Shown here: positions 38,513 through 46,028 of the stretch, in pieces
Layout: every line of letters begins with the position of its first letter
How positions within the stretch are numbered: the stretch's first letter is position 1
NCBI RefSeq assembly: GCF_030269485.1
Contig: NZ_BSTL01000002.1
Span: 359,671-423,670, forward strand
Source of the DNA: Actinoplanes sp. NBRC 103695
GTDB taxonomy: Bacteria; Actinomycetota; Actinomycetes; Mycobacteriales; Micromonosporaceae
Reading direction: 5' to 3'
DNA length: 64,000 nucleotides
Translations under genes and position numbers: made by a program
Notes under the pieces: generated by a model
Told to the model about the DNA's origin: nothing
The model's input: only the letters and a program-made list of their open reading frames with translations
The model's database searches: none

Positions 38513-39709
38513 TTGAAGACTCTCGACGACCTGCTCGGCGAGGGTGTTGCGGGTCGGCGCGTGCTCGTGCGCGCCGACCTGAACGTCCCGTTCGACAAGA
38601 AACAGGCCGGTGTCATCACCGACGACGGCCGGATCCGTGCGGTGCTGCCGACCGTCGTCGCCCTGCGTGACGCGGGCGCTCGCGTGATCGTGTTCTCACA
38701 CCTCGGCCGCCCCAAGGGCGCGCCGGACCCGGCTTTCACGCTGGACCCGGTGGCGACCCGCATGGGTGAGCTGCTCGGCGCGCCGGTGATCTTCGCCTCG
38801 GACACCGTGGGCCCGGCCGCTTCGGCCGCCGTGGACGCGCTGCTGGACGGCCAGGTGCTGCTGCTGGAGAACCTGCGTTTCAACGCGGGGGAGACCTCGA
38901 AGGACGATGCGGCGCGCGGCGAGTTCGCCGCTCAGCTCGCCGCCTTCGGCGACGCCTACGTCGATGACGCTTTCGGCGCCGTTCACCGCAAGCATGCTTC
39001 CGTGTACGACGTGCCGGCCCTCCTGCCGCACTACGCCGGTGGCCTGGTCCTGCGCGAGCTCGAGGTGCTGAAGAAGGTCACCGAGAGCCCGGAACAGCCG
39101 TACGTGGTGGTGCTCGGTGGCTCGAAGGTCTCCGACAAGCTGGCCGTGATCAAGGCGCTGCTGCCCAAGGTGGACAAGCTGCTCGTGGGCGGCGGCATGT
39201 GCTTCACGTTCCTCAAGGCCCAGGGGCACGAGGTCGGGAAGTCGCTGCTCGAGGCCGAGATGATCGACACCTGTCGTTCGCTCCTCGAGTCGGCCGGTGA
39301 CCGCCTGGTGCTGCCGGTGGACGTCGTCGCCGCTTCTTCGTTTGCCGCCGACGCTTCATTCGACACCGTTGACATTTCGGACATCCCGGCCGATCGGCTG
39401 GGTCTGGACATCGGTCCCAAGTCCGTTGCGCTCTTCGCCGAGGCGATCGGCGGGGCTCGCACCGTGTTCTGGAACGGGCCGATGGGCGTGTTCGAGCTGG
39501 CGCCGTTCGCGGCCGGCACCCTGGGCGTGGCCGAGGCGATCACCAAGATCGACGGCTTCTCCGTGGTCGGCGGCGGCGACTCGGCGGCTGCCGTGCGCAC
39601 GCTCGGGCTCGACGAGTCCGCCTTCGGGCACATCTCAACCGGCGGCGGCGCGTCGCTGGAGTACCTCGAGGGCAAGACCCTCCCCGGCGTCGCCGCTCTG
39701 GAGAAGTGA
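38513..39709 (+). CDS. pgk: Phosphoglycerate kinase
   Basis: 398 aa. Substrate-binding '[13 protein letters not shown]' and '[12 protein letters not shown]' are at the N-terminus, '[12 protein letters not shown]' near residue 120, and the nucleotide-binding '[12 protein letters not shown]', 'GGGMCFTF' and 'GGGDSAAAV' in the C-terminal half. The enzyme transfers phosphate from 1,3-bisphosphoglycerate to ADP. Translation is assigned to the TTG at 38513, two bases after the gap stop, since the family N-terminus (KTLDDL) starts there and no ATG/GTG is available; this implies translational coupling. tpiA starts at the next base after its stop. Confidence 0.97.
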   Translation: MKTLDDLLGEGVAGRRVLVRADLNVPFDKKQAGVITDDGRIRAVLPTVVALRDAGARVIVFSHLGRPKGAPDPAFTLDPVATRMGELLGAPVIFASDTVGPAASAAVDALLDGQVLLLENLRFNAGETSKDDAARGEFAAQLAAFGDAYVDDAFGAVHRKHASVYDVPALLPHYAGGLVLRELEVLKKVTESPEQPYVVVLGGSKVSDKLAVIKALLPKVDKLLVGGGMCFTFLKAQGHEVGKSLLEAEMIDTCRSLLESAGDRLVLPVDVVAASSFAADASFDTVDISDIPADRLGLDIGPKSVALFAEAIGGARTVFWNGPMGVFELAPFAAGTLGVAEAITKIDGFSVVGGGDSAAAVRTLGLDESAFGHISTGGGASLEYLEGKTLPGVAALEK

Positions 39710-40501
39710 ATGGCTGACCAAGCTCGCCGGCCGATCATGGCCGGCAACTGGAAGATGAACCTCAACCACTTCGAGGCGATCTCCCTGGTGCAGAAGCTGG
39801 CCTTCAGCCTCACCGAGGAGCACCTCGCCGCCGTCGAGGTGGCCGTGATCCCGCCGTTCACCGACCTGCGCAGCGTGCAGACGTCGGTGGACGGGGACAA
39901 GGTCCAGATCGTGTACGGCGCGCAGGACCTCTCGCCGCACAAGGGCGGGGCGTACACCGGGGACATTTCCGGCGCGATGCTCGCCAAGCTCGGCTGCACG
40001 TACGTCGTGATCGGCCACAGCGAGCGCCGGCAGCACCACAACGAGGACGACGCGCTGGTCAACGCCAAGATCAAGGCCGCTTTCGCGGCGGGGCTCACCC
40101 CGATCTTCTGCGTCGGCGAGGGCTTGGACGTGCGCGAGGCGGGCGACCAGGTCGCGTACGTGCTGAGCCAGGTCGACGCCGGCCTGGACGGGCTCAAGGC
40201 CGACCAGATCAAGCAGACCGTGATCGCGTACGAGCCGGTCTGGGCGATCGGCACCGGCAAGACCGCCACGCCCGAGGACGCGCAGGAGGTCTGCGGCGCC
40301 ATCCGGGCCCGGCTCACCGAGGCGCACGGCGCTGAGGTCGGCGACGTCGTCCGCATCCAATACGGTGGATCTGTGAAGGCGGCCAACATCGCCGCGATCA
40401 TGGCAAAGCCGGACGTCGATGGTGCTCTCGTCGGCGGCGCCAGCCTGGACGCCGAGGAGTTCGCGTCCATCTGTCGCTACCAGGAGCACGTGGCTCGCTG
40501 A
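39710..40501 (+). CDS. tpiA: Triosephosphate isomerase
   Basis: 263 aa. The TIM barrel shows '[15 protein letters not shown]' (Lys of the active site), '[14 protein letters not shown]' (catalytic His about residue 103) and '[16 protein letters not shown]' (catalytic Glu about residue 174). It interconverts dihydroxyacetone phosphate and glyceraldehyde 3-phosphate. ATG follows the pgk TGA without a gap. A hairpin ACCCGGCC/GGCCGGGT at 40506-40533 just after the stop may end or attenuate the operon transcript before secG. Confidence 0.98.
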   Translation: MADQARRPIMAGNWKMNLNHFEAISLVQKLAFSLTEEHLAAVEVAVIPPFTDLRSVQTSVDGDKVQIVYGAQDLSPHKGGAYTGDISGAMLAKLGCTYVVIGHSERRQHHNEDDALVNAKIKAAFAAGLTPIFCVGEGLDVREAGDQVAYVLSQVDAGLDGLKADQIKQTVIAYEPVWAIGTGKTATPEDAQEVCGAIRARLTEAHGAEVGDVVRIQYGGSVKAANIAAIMAKPDVDGALVGGASLDAEEFASICRYQEHVAR

Positions 40502-40505
40502 GAAC

Positions 40506-40533
40506 ACCCGGCCGCTCACCGCAGTGGCCGGGT
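40506..40533 (+). terminator. Hairpin between tpiA and secG
   Basis: An 8-bp perfect stem (ACCCGGCC / GGCCGGGT) with a 12-nt loop, no U-tract. A TATTGT box at 40541-40546 follows and may be the secG -10. Confidence 0.6.
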
Positions 40534-40586
40534 ACTCCGCTATTGTTGGGGCGCTGTTGTGCCCTTTGAGAGGACTGACCCCGACC

Positions 40587-40841
40587 ATGCCGACCTGGTT
40601 CGCATACACGTTGATGGCATTGCTCGTGCTGACGAGCGTCCTGCTGACGATGCTGATCCTGCTGCACCGCGGCAAGGGCGGCGGCATGTCCAGCATGTTC
40701 GGTGGCGGTGTCAGTTCCAGCCTGGCCGGCTCCTCGGTCGCGGAGAAGAACCTCGACCGCTACACCGTCCTGGTGGGCATCGTCTGGTTCGCGTGCATCG
40801 TGGGCCTCGGCCTCTGGTTGAAGGTCCACCAGGCCGCCTGA
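40587..40841 (+). CDS. secG: Protein translocase subunit SecG
   Basis: 84 aa with two membrane helices (about residues 4-24 and 58-78) joined by the Gly/Ser-rich loop 'LHRGKGGGMSSMFGGGVSSSLAGS', the SecG hallmark. It assists the SecYE channel in protein export. The ATG at 40587 gives the family N-terminus; it lies downstream of tpiA as in other actinobacteria. A hairpin with a following U-rich run terminates the transcript. Confidence 0.95.
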   Translation: MPTWFAYTLMALLVLTSVLLTMLILLHRGKGGGMSSMFGGGVSSSLAGSSVAEKNLDRYTVLVGIVWFACIVGLGLWLKVHQAA

Positions 40842-40883
40842 CGATTGCGCCTTCCTCAGGCGACATCGGAGTCGTAGACTCTG

Positions 40884-40921
40884 CCGCGCGGTCCGGTTAC
40901 ACCGGGTCGCGCGGTTCTTTT
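40884..40921 (+). terminator. Terminator after secG
   Basis: Stem CCGCGCG/CGCGCGG with an inner CCGG/CCGG pair, followed by TTCTTTT (40915-40921). One of few hairpins in the window with a real T-tract. Confidence 0.85.
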
Positions 40922-40955
40922 GGAATACTTTCCACTCCTGACAGGAGTTCATTCC

Positions 40956-41297
40956 GTGTCCAGTGGCAGCGCCATCCGTGGCAGCCGCGTCGGTTCCAGC
41001 CCGATGCGCCCCGACGAGCGCAGTGAACCCGCCCCGCGCCGTGAGGTGAACTACTTCTGCGCCGCAGGGCATGACTCGATCATCAAGTTCGCGGCCGAGG
41101 CCGTCGAGCCCGAGGTGTGGGACTGCCCGCGCTGCGGTCAGCCGGCCGGCCTCGACCGGCAGAACCCGCCCGGGCGGATGCGGACCGAGCCGTACAAGTC
41201 GCACCTGGCCTATGTGAAGGAGCGTCGCTCCGAGGCCGACGGCGAGGCAATCCTCGCCGAGGCGCTGGCCAAGGTTCGCCAGCGCCGCGGCCGCTGA
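40956..41297 (+). CDS. rbpA: RNA polymerase-binding protein RbpA
   Basis: 113 aa. RbpA is an actinobacterial transcription factor that binds RNA polymerase and group 1 sigma factors and stabilises open complexes. Motifs: 'IRGSRVGSSPMRPDERSE' near the N-terminus, 'VNYFCAAGHDSIIKFAAEA' and 'WDCPRCGQPAGLD' (zinc-binding core), 'PYKSHLAYVKERRS' (sigma-interacting helix). GTG at 40956 is chosen; AGGAG lies 8 nt upstream, and the codons before it fall in the terminator region. Confidence 0.95.
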   Translation: MSSGSAIRGSRVGSSPMRPDERSEPAPRREVNYFCAAGHDSIIKFAAEAVEPEVWDCPRCGQPAGLDRQNPPGRMRTEPYKSHLAYVKERRSEADGEAILAEALAKVRQRRGR

Positions 41298-41301
41298 CCG
41301 G

Positions 41302-41901
41302 CTAGCTGGTCTCCCGTACCAGAAAGAGTGCGCCCGCGTCCTTGACCGGCAGCTCGGTGAAGCCGAGCCGGTCGTAGAAGGCGCGGGCGCTCACATTGTC
41401 CCGCGCCATGCCCAGGTGGACGCGGTCGACGCCGGCCTTGCGCAGCCCGCCCAGGAACGCCTCCATCAGGCCGCGGCCGAAGCCCTTGCCCTGCCAGTCC
41501 GGCAACAGGTCGATGTGCAGGTGGGCCGGGTAGCCGGCGAGCTCCGGCACGAGCATGCGATCCGGGTCGAGGGCCAGGCCGAGCCAGAAGTCCGACCGGG
41601 TGACCGGCGGGTCGCTCGGGGCCGGGTAGCGCGTCTTGATGAGCGGCAGCCACTCCTCCCGGAAGCGGCGGACGAACGCTCGCGTGTCCGCGGTGCCGAG
41701 GATGTAGCCGACCGCGTTGCCGTCGCCGTCGTCCAGGACGTACGCGTGCTGCGGTTCGAACGTCACATACGGCACGGCGAAGATGTCGCCGACCAGGCGG
41801 TCGTCGATCGTCTCGCCGCGGAGGTCGCCGCCGCTGTTCGCGGTGCGGACGCAGATGTCGTAGACGGCGTCGAGGTCGGAGGGGCGGTAGGAGCGGATCA
41901 T
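41302..41901 (-). CDS. GNAT-family N-acetyltransferase
   Basis: 199 aa. The GNAT fold is shown by 'IRSYRPSDLDAVYDICVRT' at the start and the acetyl-CoA loop 'LLPDWQGKGFGRGLMEAFLGGL' (about residue 140), followed by 'VHLGMARDNVSARAFYDRLGF'. It resembles the acetyltransferase-like domain joined to O-GlcNAcase in animals; substrate unknown. The ATG at 41901 is chosen, since GAGGAG lies 8 nt upstream; a GTG at 41910 overlaps that site. The gene converges with rbpA with only 4 bp between stops. Confidence 0.9.
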   Translation of the reverse strand: MIRSYRPSDLDAVYDICVRTANSGGDLRGETIDDRLVGDIFAVPYVTFEPQHAYVLDDGDGNAVGYILGTADTRAFVRRFREEWLPLIKTRYPAPSDPPVTRSDFWLGLALDPDRMLVPELAGYPAHLHIDLLPDWQGKGFGRGLMEAFLGGLRKAGVDRVHLGMARDNVSARAFYDRLGFTELPVKDAGALFLVRETS

Positions 41902-42041
41902 CGGCTGCACTCCTCAAGTCTAGAGAGCGCTCTCAGGGTGACGTGGATCACGTACGGGGGGCCAACCTCTTTTCGGCTCAAGCGTCCCTCCATGCGTAAG
42001 GGAAACATCCTCTTCGATTTTCGCCTGGTGGGAGTTAGCTG

Positions 42042-42476
42042 ATGGCTCGGATGCGCACGATGGTGCTGGTTTCGGCGGCTGTGGTAGCCGGAGTAGGTGG
42101 CACGGCGATCGCGGCGGTGGCCAACGCGGACGATGCGCCGAAGCGACCGCCGGCCTCCACCGGCAGCGACTGGGACCGCTCGTCGTCGGACGATCCGGCG
42201 CCCGCGCCGACGGTCAGCCCGGGAGCGCCGGCGCCCGCGGAGAGCCCGGCGCCGGGTGGCGCACGGCCGGGGGTCGCCGAGAGCCCGGTGCCCTCGGACG
42301 CTCGGAAGGTGCCTGGCAAGTCCGCGCCCGGACGCCGGGGTGCGCCGGCGCCTGCGCCTTCGCCGACCAGGCTCGGTGAGAAGGCGCCTCGGCCCGTGCC
42401 GTCGCCGGGGGGTGCTTCGGCGCCGCGGCCTGCTCCGGCCGATGAGAACCGGCCGACGCCTGCGCCGGCGCGTTGA
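42042..42476 (+). CDS. Secreted Pro/Ala-rich protein, unknown
   Basis: 144 aa. A signal peptide or N-terminal anchor (about residues 1-28, ending AIAAVANA) is followed by a low-complexity chain of Pro, Ala, Ser, Gly and charged residues with no domain. GGGAG about 9 nt upstream supports the ATG. The last codons (GCGCCGGCGCGTTGA) are the first unit of a 31-bp tandem array that continues past the stop, so the C-terminus has probably been shaped by repeat slippage. Function unknown; the low-complexity part is compatible with a cell-wall-spanning linker. Confidence 0.65.
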   Translation: MARMRTMVLVSAAVVAGVGGTAIAAVANADDAPKRPPASTGSDWDRSSSDDPAPAPTVSPGAPAPAESPAPGGARPGVAESPVPSDARKVPGKSAPGRRGAPAPAPSPTRLGEKAPRPVPSPGGASAPRPAPADENRPTPAPAR

Positions 42477-42617
42477 GCGTGGGCTGACGCCTGTGCGGGC
42501 GTGTTGAGTGCGAGCCGACGCCTGTGCGGGCGTGTTGAGTGCGAGGCGACGCCTGTGCGGGCGTGTTGAGTGCCGGTGTGTTGAGTGCGGGCTGATGCCT
42601 GCGCTGGCGCGTTGAGG
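42455..42617. repeat. 31-bp tandem repeat array across a stop codon
   Basis: Units of GACGCCTGYGCSGGCGYGTTGAG plus ~8 bp start at 42455, 42486, 42517, 42548 and 42594; units 2 and 3 are nearly identical. Unit 1 contains the stop codon of the upstream gene. There are no spacers of distinct sequence, so it is not CRISPR. Confidence 0.85.
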
Positions 42618-42664
42618 TCGCTCCGGTCGGATATCGTCGCTGGTCGCCGCTTCGGCCGTCGGTT

Positions 42665-42778
42665 TTGATCTTGGTTGCGGCCCCCGCCGCCACCCCCACC
42701 CCGTGCACTGGGTGGGCTTCAACGTAGGGGAGGGGTACGACAGTTTTCGGTGGTTGTCCACAGGTCGGGCCGGCCCGG
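42665..42778 (-). repeat. Dispersed intergenic repeat, copy B, with damage-type promoter
   Basis: Second full copy of the repeat at 3607-3720. On the minus strand: CCTGTGGACAACC, AAAA, CTGTCG, an 11-nt spacer, TACGTT (42721-42726), then the CCCACCC-N7-GGGGTGGG hairpin, the GGCGGCGGGGGC tract and CAAGATCAA. A transcript would leave through the 31-bp repeats, antisense to the proline-rich gene. Together with the tandem array it fills the 332-bp spacer before the sigma gene. Confidence 0.85.
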
Positions 42779-42808
42779 CTTTCCCTCTCTTCTCGGCGTC
42801 TGGATGCG

Positions 42809-43552
42809 ATGAGTCTTCTTCTTCCTCTGCCTTCCGCCTCCTGGCGGGGTGGGACGTTGGCGCGGCTGTTCCGGTCGATGGCCGAGCGGGTCGCTCCGTC
42901 GGCCTGGCCGGGGCCGGGGCGGGGCAGCGGCGCCGGTGCCGGTGGCGGTGCCGGTGGCCTTGGCGGCGCTGGCGTCGGCAGCCGTGCCGTTGGCGGCGGC
43001 CTCGCCGGTGTCAGCGCCGGTGGTGCCGGTGGTGCCCGTGCCGGTGGTGGCGTTGGCGGCGGTGGGGCTGCGGGGATCGATGAGCTCTATCGGGCTCGGC
43101 GGCTCGCTCTGGTGCGGCTCGCGGTGCTCATGGTGGATGACCTGGGGACTGCCGAGGATGTGGTGCAGGAGGCGTTCGCCAAGTTGTGGCGGCGGCACGG
43201 GGCGGATCTGCGCGGCGTGGATGACCCCTCCGCCTATCTGACGACCGCGGTGCTCAACGTTGCCCGGTCGGCGTTGCGGCGGCGGCGGGTGGCGCGGGGA
43301 TATGTGTTGCCGCGGGTGGGTGTGGCGCCGGCCGCCGAAGATCTGGCGCTGCTGGGTGAAGGGGATCGGGAGGTGCTGGCGGCGCTCGGGCGGTTGACGG
43401 CCCGGCAGCGGCAGGTGGTGGTGTTGCGCTACTGGTCGGAGTTGTCGGAGCAGGAGATCGCGGACGCTCTGCGGGTTTCGCGGGGCACGGTGAAGTCGAC
43501 GGCCAGCCGGGCGCTGACCATTCTGCGTGGGGCGTTGGAGGGGCGGCGATGA
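42809..43552 (+). CDS. ECF sigma factor (SigE-like) with Gly-rich N-terminus
   Basis: 247 aa. Region 2 is at about residues 90-155 ('ELYRARRLALVRLAVLMVDDLGTAEDVVQEAFAKLWRR') and region 4 at about 185-243 ('LTARQRQVVVLRYWSELSEQEIADALRVSRGTVKSTASRAL'), like the SigE/ECF41-type families. Residues 35-88 are a Gly/Ala/Val repeat tract of no known role, made from GGTGCCGGTG-like DNA repeats, absent from normal ECF factors. The true start could therefore lie downstream (for example GTG/ATG codons near 42881). The ATG of the following membrane protein overlaps the stop (ATGA), so both are translated together. Confidence 0.88.
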   Translation: MSLLLPLPSASWRGGTLARLFRSMAERVAPSAWPGPGRGSGAGAGGGAGGLGGAGVGSRAVGGGLAGVSAGGAGGARAGGGVGGGGAAGIDELYRARRLALVRLAVLMVDDLGTAEDVVQEAFAKLWRRHGADLRGVDDPSAYLTTAVLNVARSALRRRRVARGYVLPRVGVAPAAEDLALLGEGDREVLAALGRLTARQRQVVVLRYWSELSEQEIADALRVSRGTVKSTASRALTILRGALEGRR

Positions 43553-44055
43553 GTGACGACCTGGACGTCCGGGTGCGGCGGGCGCTCGCTGCGCGGGCGG
43601 GGCAGATCACCGCGGAGCGGCTGCGGCCCGCGGAGTTGCCCGGCAAGGCGGAACCGGCCGGGCCGCGGAGGTTGGCGCGGTGGGATGTGGTGCGGCGGTG
43701 GCTGGCGCCTGGGCTCGTGGGGGCCGCGGCGATGGCGGTGCTTTTCGCCGTACTCGTGATCAGGCAGCCGGACCGGCCGCCCGCGCAACCCGCCGGTCCG
43801 CCGGCGAGTTCCACCCCGGCCGCGCCTTCGCCGGTCGCCCCCTCGCCGTCTGCGGTCGTGGACGGGCCGCAGCCGGCGCCGACCGACGTCAGGAAGCCCG
43901 GTCCCTTGCCCACGCCCGGCGGCGGCGCTCCCGAGTCGAGTCCCGGCGCCGACCGGGCCGAGCCGAGCCCCGGCGCCAAAGAGGCCGAGCCGGGCCGCCG
44001 CAACGACAACGTCGCGCCAAGCCCGGCCGGCACCCGTCCGCGCCCGACCAGCTGA
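43549..44055 (+). CDS. Membrane protein coupled to the second ECF sigma factor
   Basis: 168 aa. A cytoplasmic N-terminus of about 55 residues (DDLDVRVRRALAARAGQI... ) is followed by one transmembrane helix (about residues 57-75) and a Pro/Ala/Ser-rich external tail. The ATGA overlap with the sigma gene and the N-in topology suggest an anti-sigma or scaffold role. The domain itself is not recognised, and there is no zinc-binding motif. It ends 40 bp before palindromic element copy 2. Confidence 0.7.
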   Translation: MSDDLDVRVRRALAARAGQITAERLRPAELPGKAEPAGPRRLARWDVVRRWLAPGLVGAAAMAVLFAVLVIRQPDRPPAQPAGPPASSTPAAPSPVAPSPSAVVDGPQPAPTDVRKPGPLPTPGGGAPESSPGADRAEPSPGAKEAEPGRRNDNVAPSPAGTRPRPTS

Positions 44056-44095
44056 AGCGCACGCAGCCAGTCCGCAGGTCTTGATCTAGAGCTTG

Positions 44096-44220
44096 ACCAC
44101 CCGCATTTCGCCCGTCGGTGACTTGGCGCGAAAAGGTCGAGGCGAAGCCGTGGTCCTTTTCGCGCCCAAGCCACCGACCGCCCTTAGGGCGAAATGCCCG
44201 GAGGAGCGAAGCGACGACCA
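44096..44220 (-). repeat. Stop-adjacent palindromic element, copy 2 (after pgl)
   Basis: Same family as 37105-37230, inverted. On the minus strand it starts one base after the pgl TGA with TGGTCGTCGCTTCGCTCC and ends with GGGCGAAATGCGGGTGGT. The inner stem (44114-44136 with 44155-44178) differs in sequence from copy 1 but remains paired, with one bulge; the loop again contains the CCACGGCTTCGCCT block. It separates the convergent sigma-partner and pgl genes. Confidence 0.88.
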
Positions 44221-44221
44221 T

Positions 44222-44995
44222 TCAGCTCCGCAGGCTACGCAGCTTGGCCGGCACGTTCGCGGCCGCCGCGCGGTCGAGGAGCCACACCGTCTTGTTGGTG
44301 CCGCTCACCCCGGCCGCGGGAAGCTGCTTGGGGCCGGCCCCGTCGATGGCCATGCCGACCGGTGCGGCCTTGTCGGGGCCGGACGCGATCAGCCAGATCT
44401 CCTCGGCCGTGTTGATCGTGGGGAGGGTCAGGGTGATGCGGGTGGGCGGCGGCTTGGGGCTGTTGTGTACGGCCGCCGTCGTGCCCGTCTCGTGGTACAC
44501 CGGGTGCTCGGGGAAGATCGACGCCACGTGGCCGTCCTCGCCGACGCCGAGCATCAGCACGTCGAAGTGCGGCAGCTCGGAACTCCCGGGCTTGGTCGCG
44601 GCGGCCAGTTCGCGGGCGTACCGGTCGGCGGCCGCCTCCGCGTCGGTGCCGTCGGGGCCGTCCGAGGGCGGCATCGCGTGGATCCGGGCCGGGTCGAGCG
44701 GCAGCGCGTCGAGCAGCGCCTCCCGGGCCTGGGTCTCGTTGCGGTCGGGGTCGCCGGACGCCACGAACCGCTCGTCGCCCCACCACAGGTCGACGTGTGA
44801 CCACTCGATCGCGTCGGACGCCGGGAGTTCCTTGACGGACCGCAGAACCTTCTTGGCGATGCGGCCGCCGGTGAGCACCACGTTCGCCCAGCCGCGCTCC
44901 GCCTGCGCGTCGATGATCTTGACGACCAGCCGGGCCGCCACGGCCGACGCCAGGATGTCGGCGTCGGGGACTACCACCACCACGGTCTCGGTCAT
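44222..44995 (-). CDS. pgl: 6-phosphogluconolactonase
   Basis: 257 aa. Hydrolyses 6-phosphogluconolactone in the oxidative pentose phosphate pathway. Family motifs are 'VVLTGGRIAKKVL' (usual GGxTP region, here diverged), 'WSHVDLWWGDERFVASGDPDRNETQA' and 'FDVLMLGVGEDGHVASIFPEHP'. It starts with an ATG that overlaps the opcA stop (ATGA). It is the last gene of the minus-strand tkt-tal-zwf-opcA-pgl cluster. One base after its stop the palindromic element begins. Confidence 0.95.
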   Translation of the reverse strand: MTETVVVVVPDADILASAVAARLVVKIIDAQAERGWANVVLTGGRIAKKVLRSVKELPASDAIEWSHVDLWWGDERFVASGDPDRNETQAREALLDALPLDPARIHAMPPSDGPDGTDAEAAADRYARELAAATKPGSSELPHFDVLMLGVGEDGHVASIFPEHPVYHETGTTAAVHNSPKPPPTRITLTLPTINTAEEIWLIASGPDKAAPVGMAIDGAGPKQLPAAGVSGTNKTVWLLDRAAAANVPAKLRSLRS

Positions 44996-46011
44996 GCCGC
45001 GGTGCCGCCCGGTCCGGCCATCGCGCCTGAGGTGTCGCCGGCCCGTGCGGCCTGTGCCGGGTCCTTCCAGACGTGTACGCGCGCCGGCGGCTTCTGTTCC
45101 ATGCCGCTGAGCCCGGCCATCGCACCGAGCGCCTCGCCGTAGATCTGGTCGGGGTCGAGCCGCCGCAGTTCCTCGGCCAGCTCGTCGCCGACCGGCCGCT
45201 TCGGCAGGGGCATGTAGCGGTCCTCCTGGCCGGTGCGGCTGAACAGCGCCGTGTTCTCGTCCCGGGTGACCGTGACGCAGTCGCCGTTGGCGCACTCGAG
45301 CTGCACCGAGTGCATGCGCGGCGAGCGGTCGGTCGGCTCCCACACCGGCTCGATGCCCAGCCGCGACTTCAGCCAGCCCTTCATCAGCGCGGCCGTCGGG
45401 TCGCTCGGCGGCGCCACGATGGTCGCGCCGGTCACCCGCTCGTCGGTGGTGTCGAAGGCGCCCGCCACCAGGGTCCGCCACAGGGTGATGCGGGTCCAGG
45501 TCAGGTCGGTGTCGCCCGGCGCGTAGTCGTTGGCCCGCTGGCGCAGCGCGGCGACCGGGTCGGCGGCGAGCGCGGCGTCGGTGATCCGGCGGTCGGCCAC
45601 CACGCCGAGGAAGTCGTTGGCGATGACCCCTGGCGGCTCCTGGTGCCACCAGGTCACCACGGGGACGTCGGGTGCGAGCAGTGGCATGACCACGGACTCG
45701 GCGTGCAGGGCGAGGCGGCCGTACATCCGCATCACCACCGCCTCGGCCGGGCCCAGGCGTCCGCCGACCACGATCTCGGCGTCCAGCCGGCTGCGGCTGG
45801 CCTCCAGGTCGGAGCGGACCACGATGAGCAACCGGCAGGGGTGTGCGGCGGCGGCGATGGTAGCGGCGGCCTCGGCCTCGCGTACCTTCCTCTCCTCCAC
45901 CACAGCGACCAGCGTCAGAGCGAGTCCGGAGGCCACGCCGCCGGCGCTGCGGCGTTCTGCCGCGAGCGCCTTGACGACCTCGTTGCCGGTGGTGTCCCAG
46001 AGCCCGATCAC
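44992..46011 (-). CDS. opcA: Glucose-6-phosphate dehydrogenase assembly protein OpcA
   Basis: 339 aa. OpcA activates or helps assemble glucose-6-phosphate dehydrogenase in cyanobacteria and actinobacteria. Recognisable stretches are 'VASGLALTLVAVVEE', 'AAAAHPCRLLIVVRSD', 'LLAPDVPVVTWWHQEPP' and 'DLTWTRITLWRTLVAGAFD'. Actinobacterial OpcA always sits between zwf and pgl, as here. GTG start at 46011, 18 bp after the zwf stop. The C-terminal ~30 residues are Ala/Gly-rich. Confidence 0.95.
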   Translation of the reverse strand: MIGLWDTTGNEVVKALAAERRSAGGVASGLALTLVAVVEERKVREAEAAATIAAAAHPCRLLIVVRSDLEASRSRLDAEIVVGGRLGPAEAVVMRMYGRLALHAESVVMPLLAPDVPVVTWWHQEPPGVIANDFLGVVADRRITDAALAADPVAALRQRANDYAPGDTDLTWTRITLWRTLVAGAFDTTDERVTGATIVAPPSDPTAALMKGWLKSRLGIEPVWEPTDRSPRMHSVQLECANGDCVTVTRDENTALFSRTGQEDRYMPLPKRPVGDELAEELRRLDPDQIYGEALGAMAGLSGMEQKPPARVHVWKDPAQAARAGDTSGAMAGPGGTAA

Positions 46012-46028
46012 TTCGTTCCCCTTTTCAT

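Noticed and set aside
40921-40956. SigR-like promoter (GGAAT ... GTT) before rbpA, as known in Streptomyces
   Set aside because: The spacing between GGAAT and GTT is 20 nt here, while the SigR consensus needs 18-19, and part overlaps the secG terminator. Not secure enough to list.
42455-42617. CRISPR array
   Set aside because: Units are directly adjacent and diverge gradually; there are no unique spacers and no cas genes in the window.
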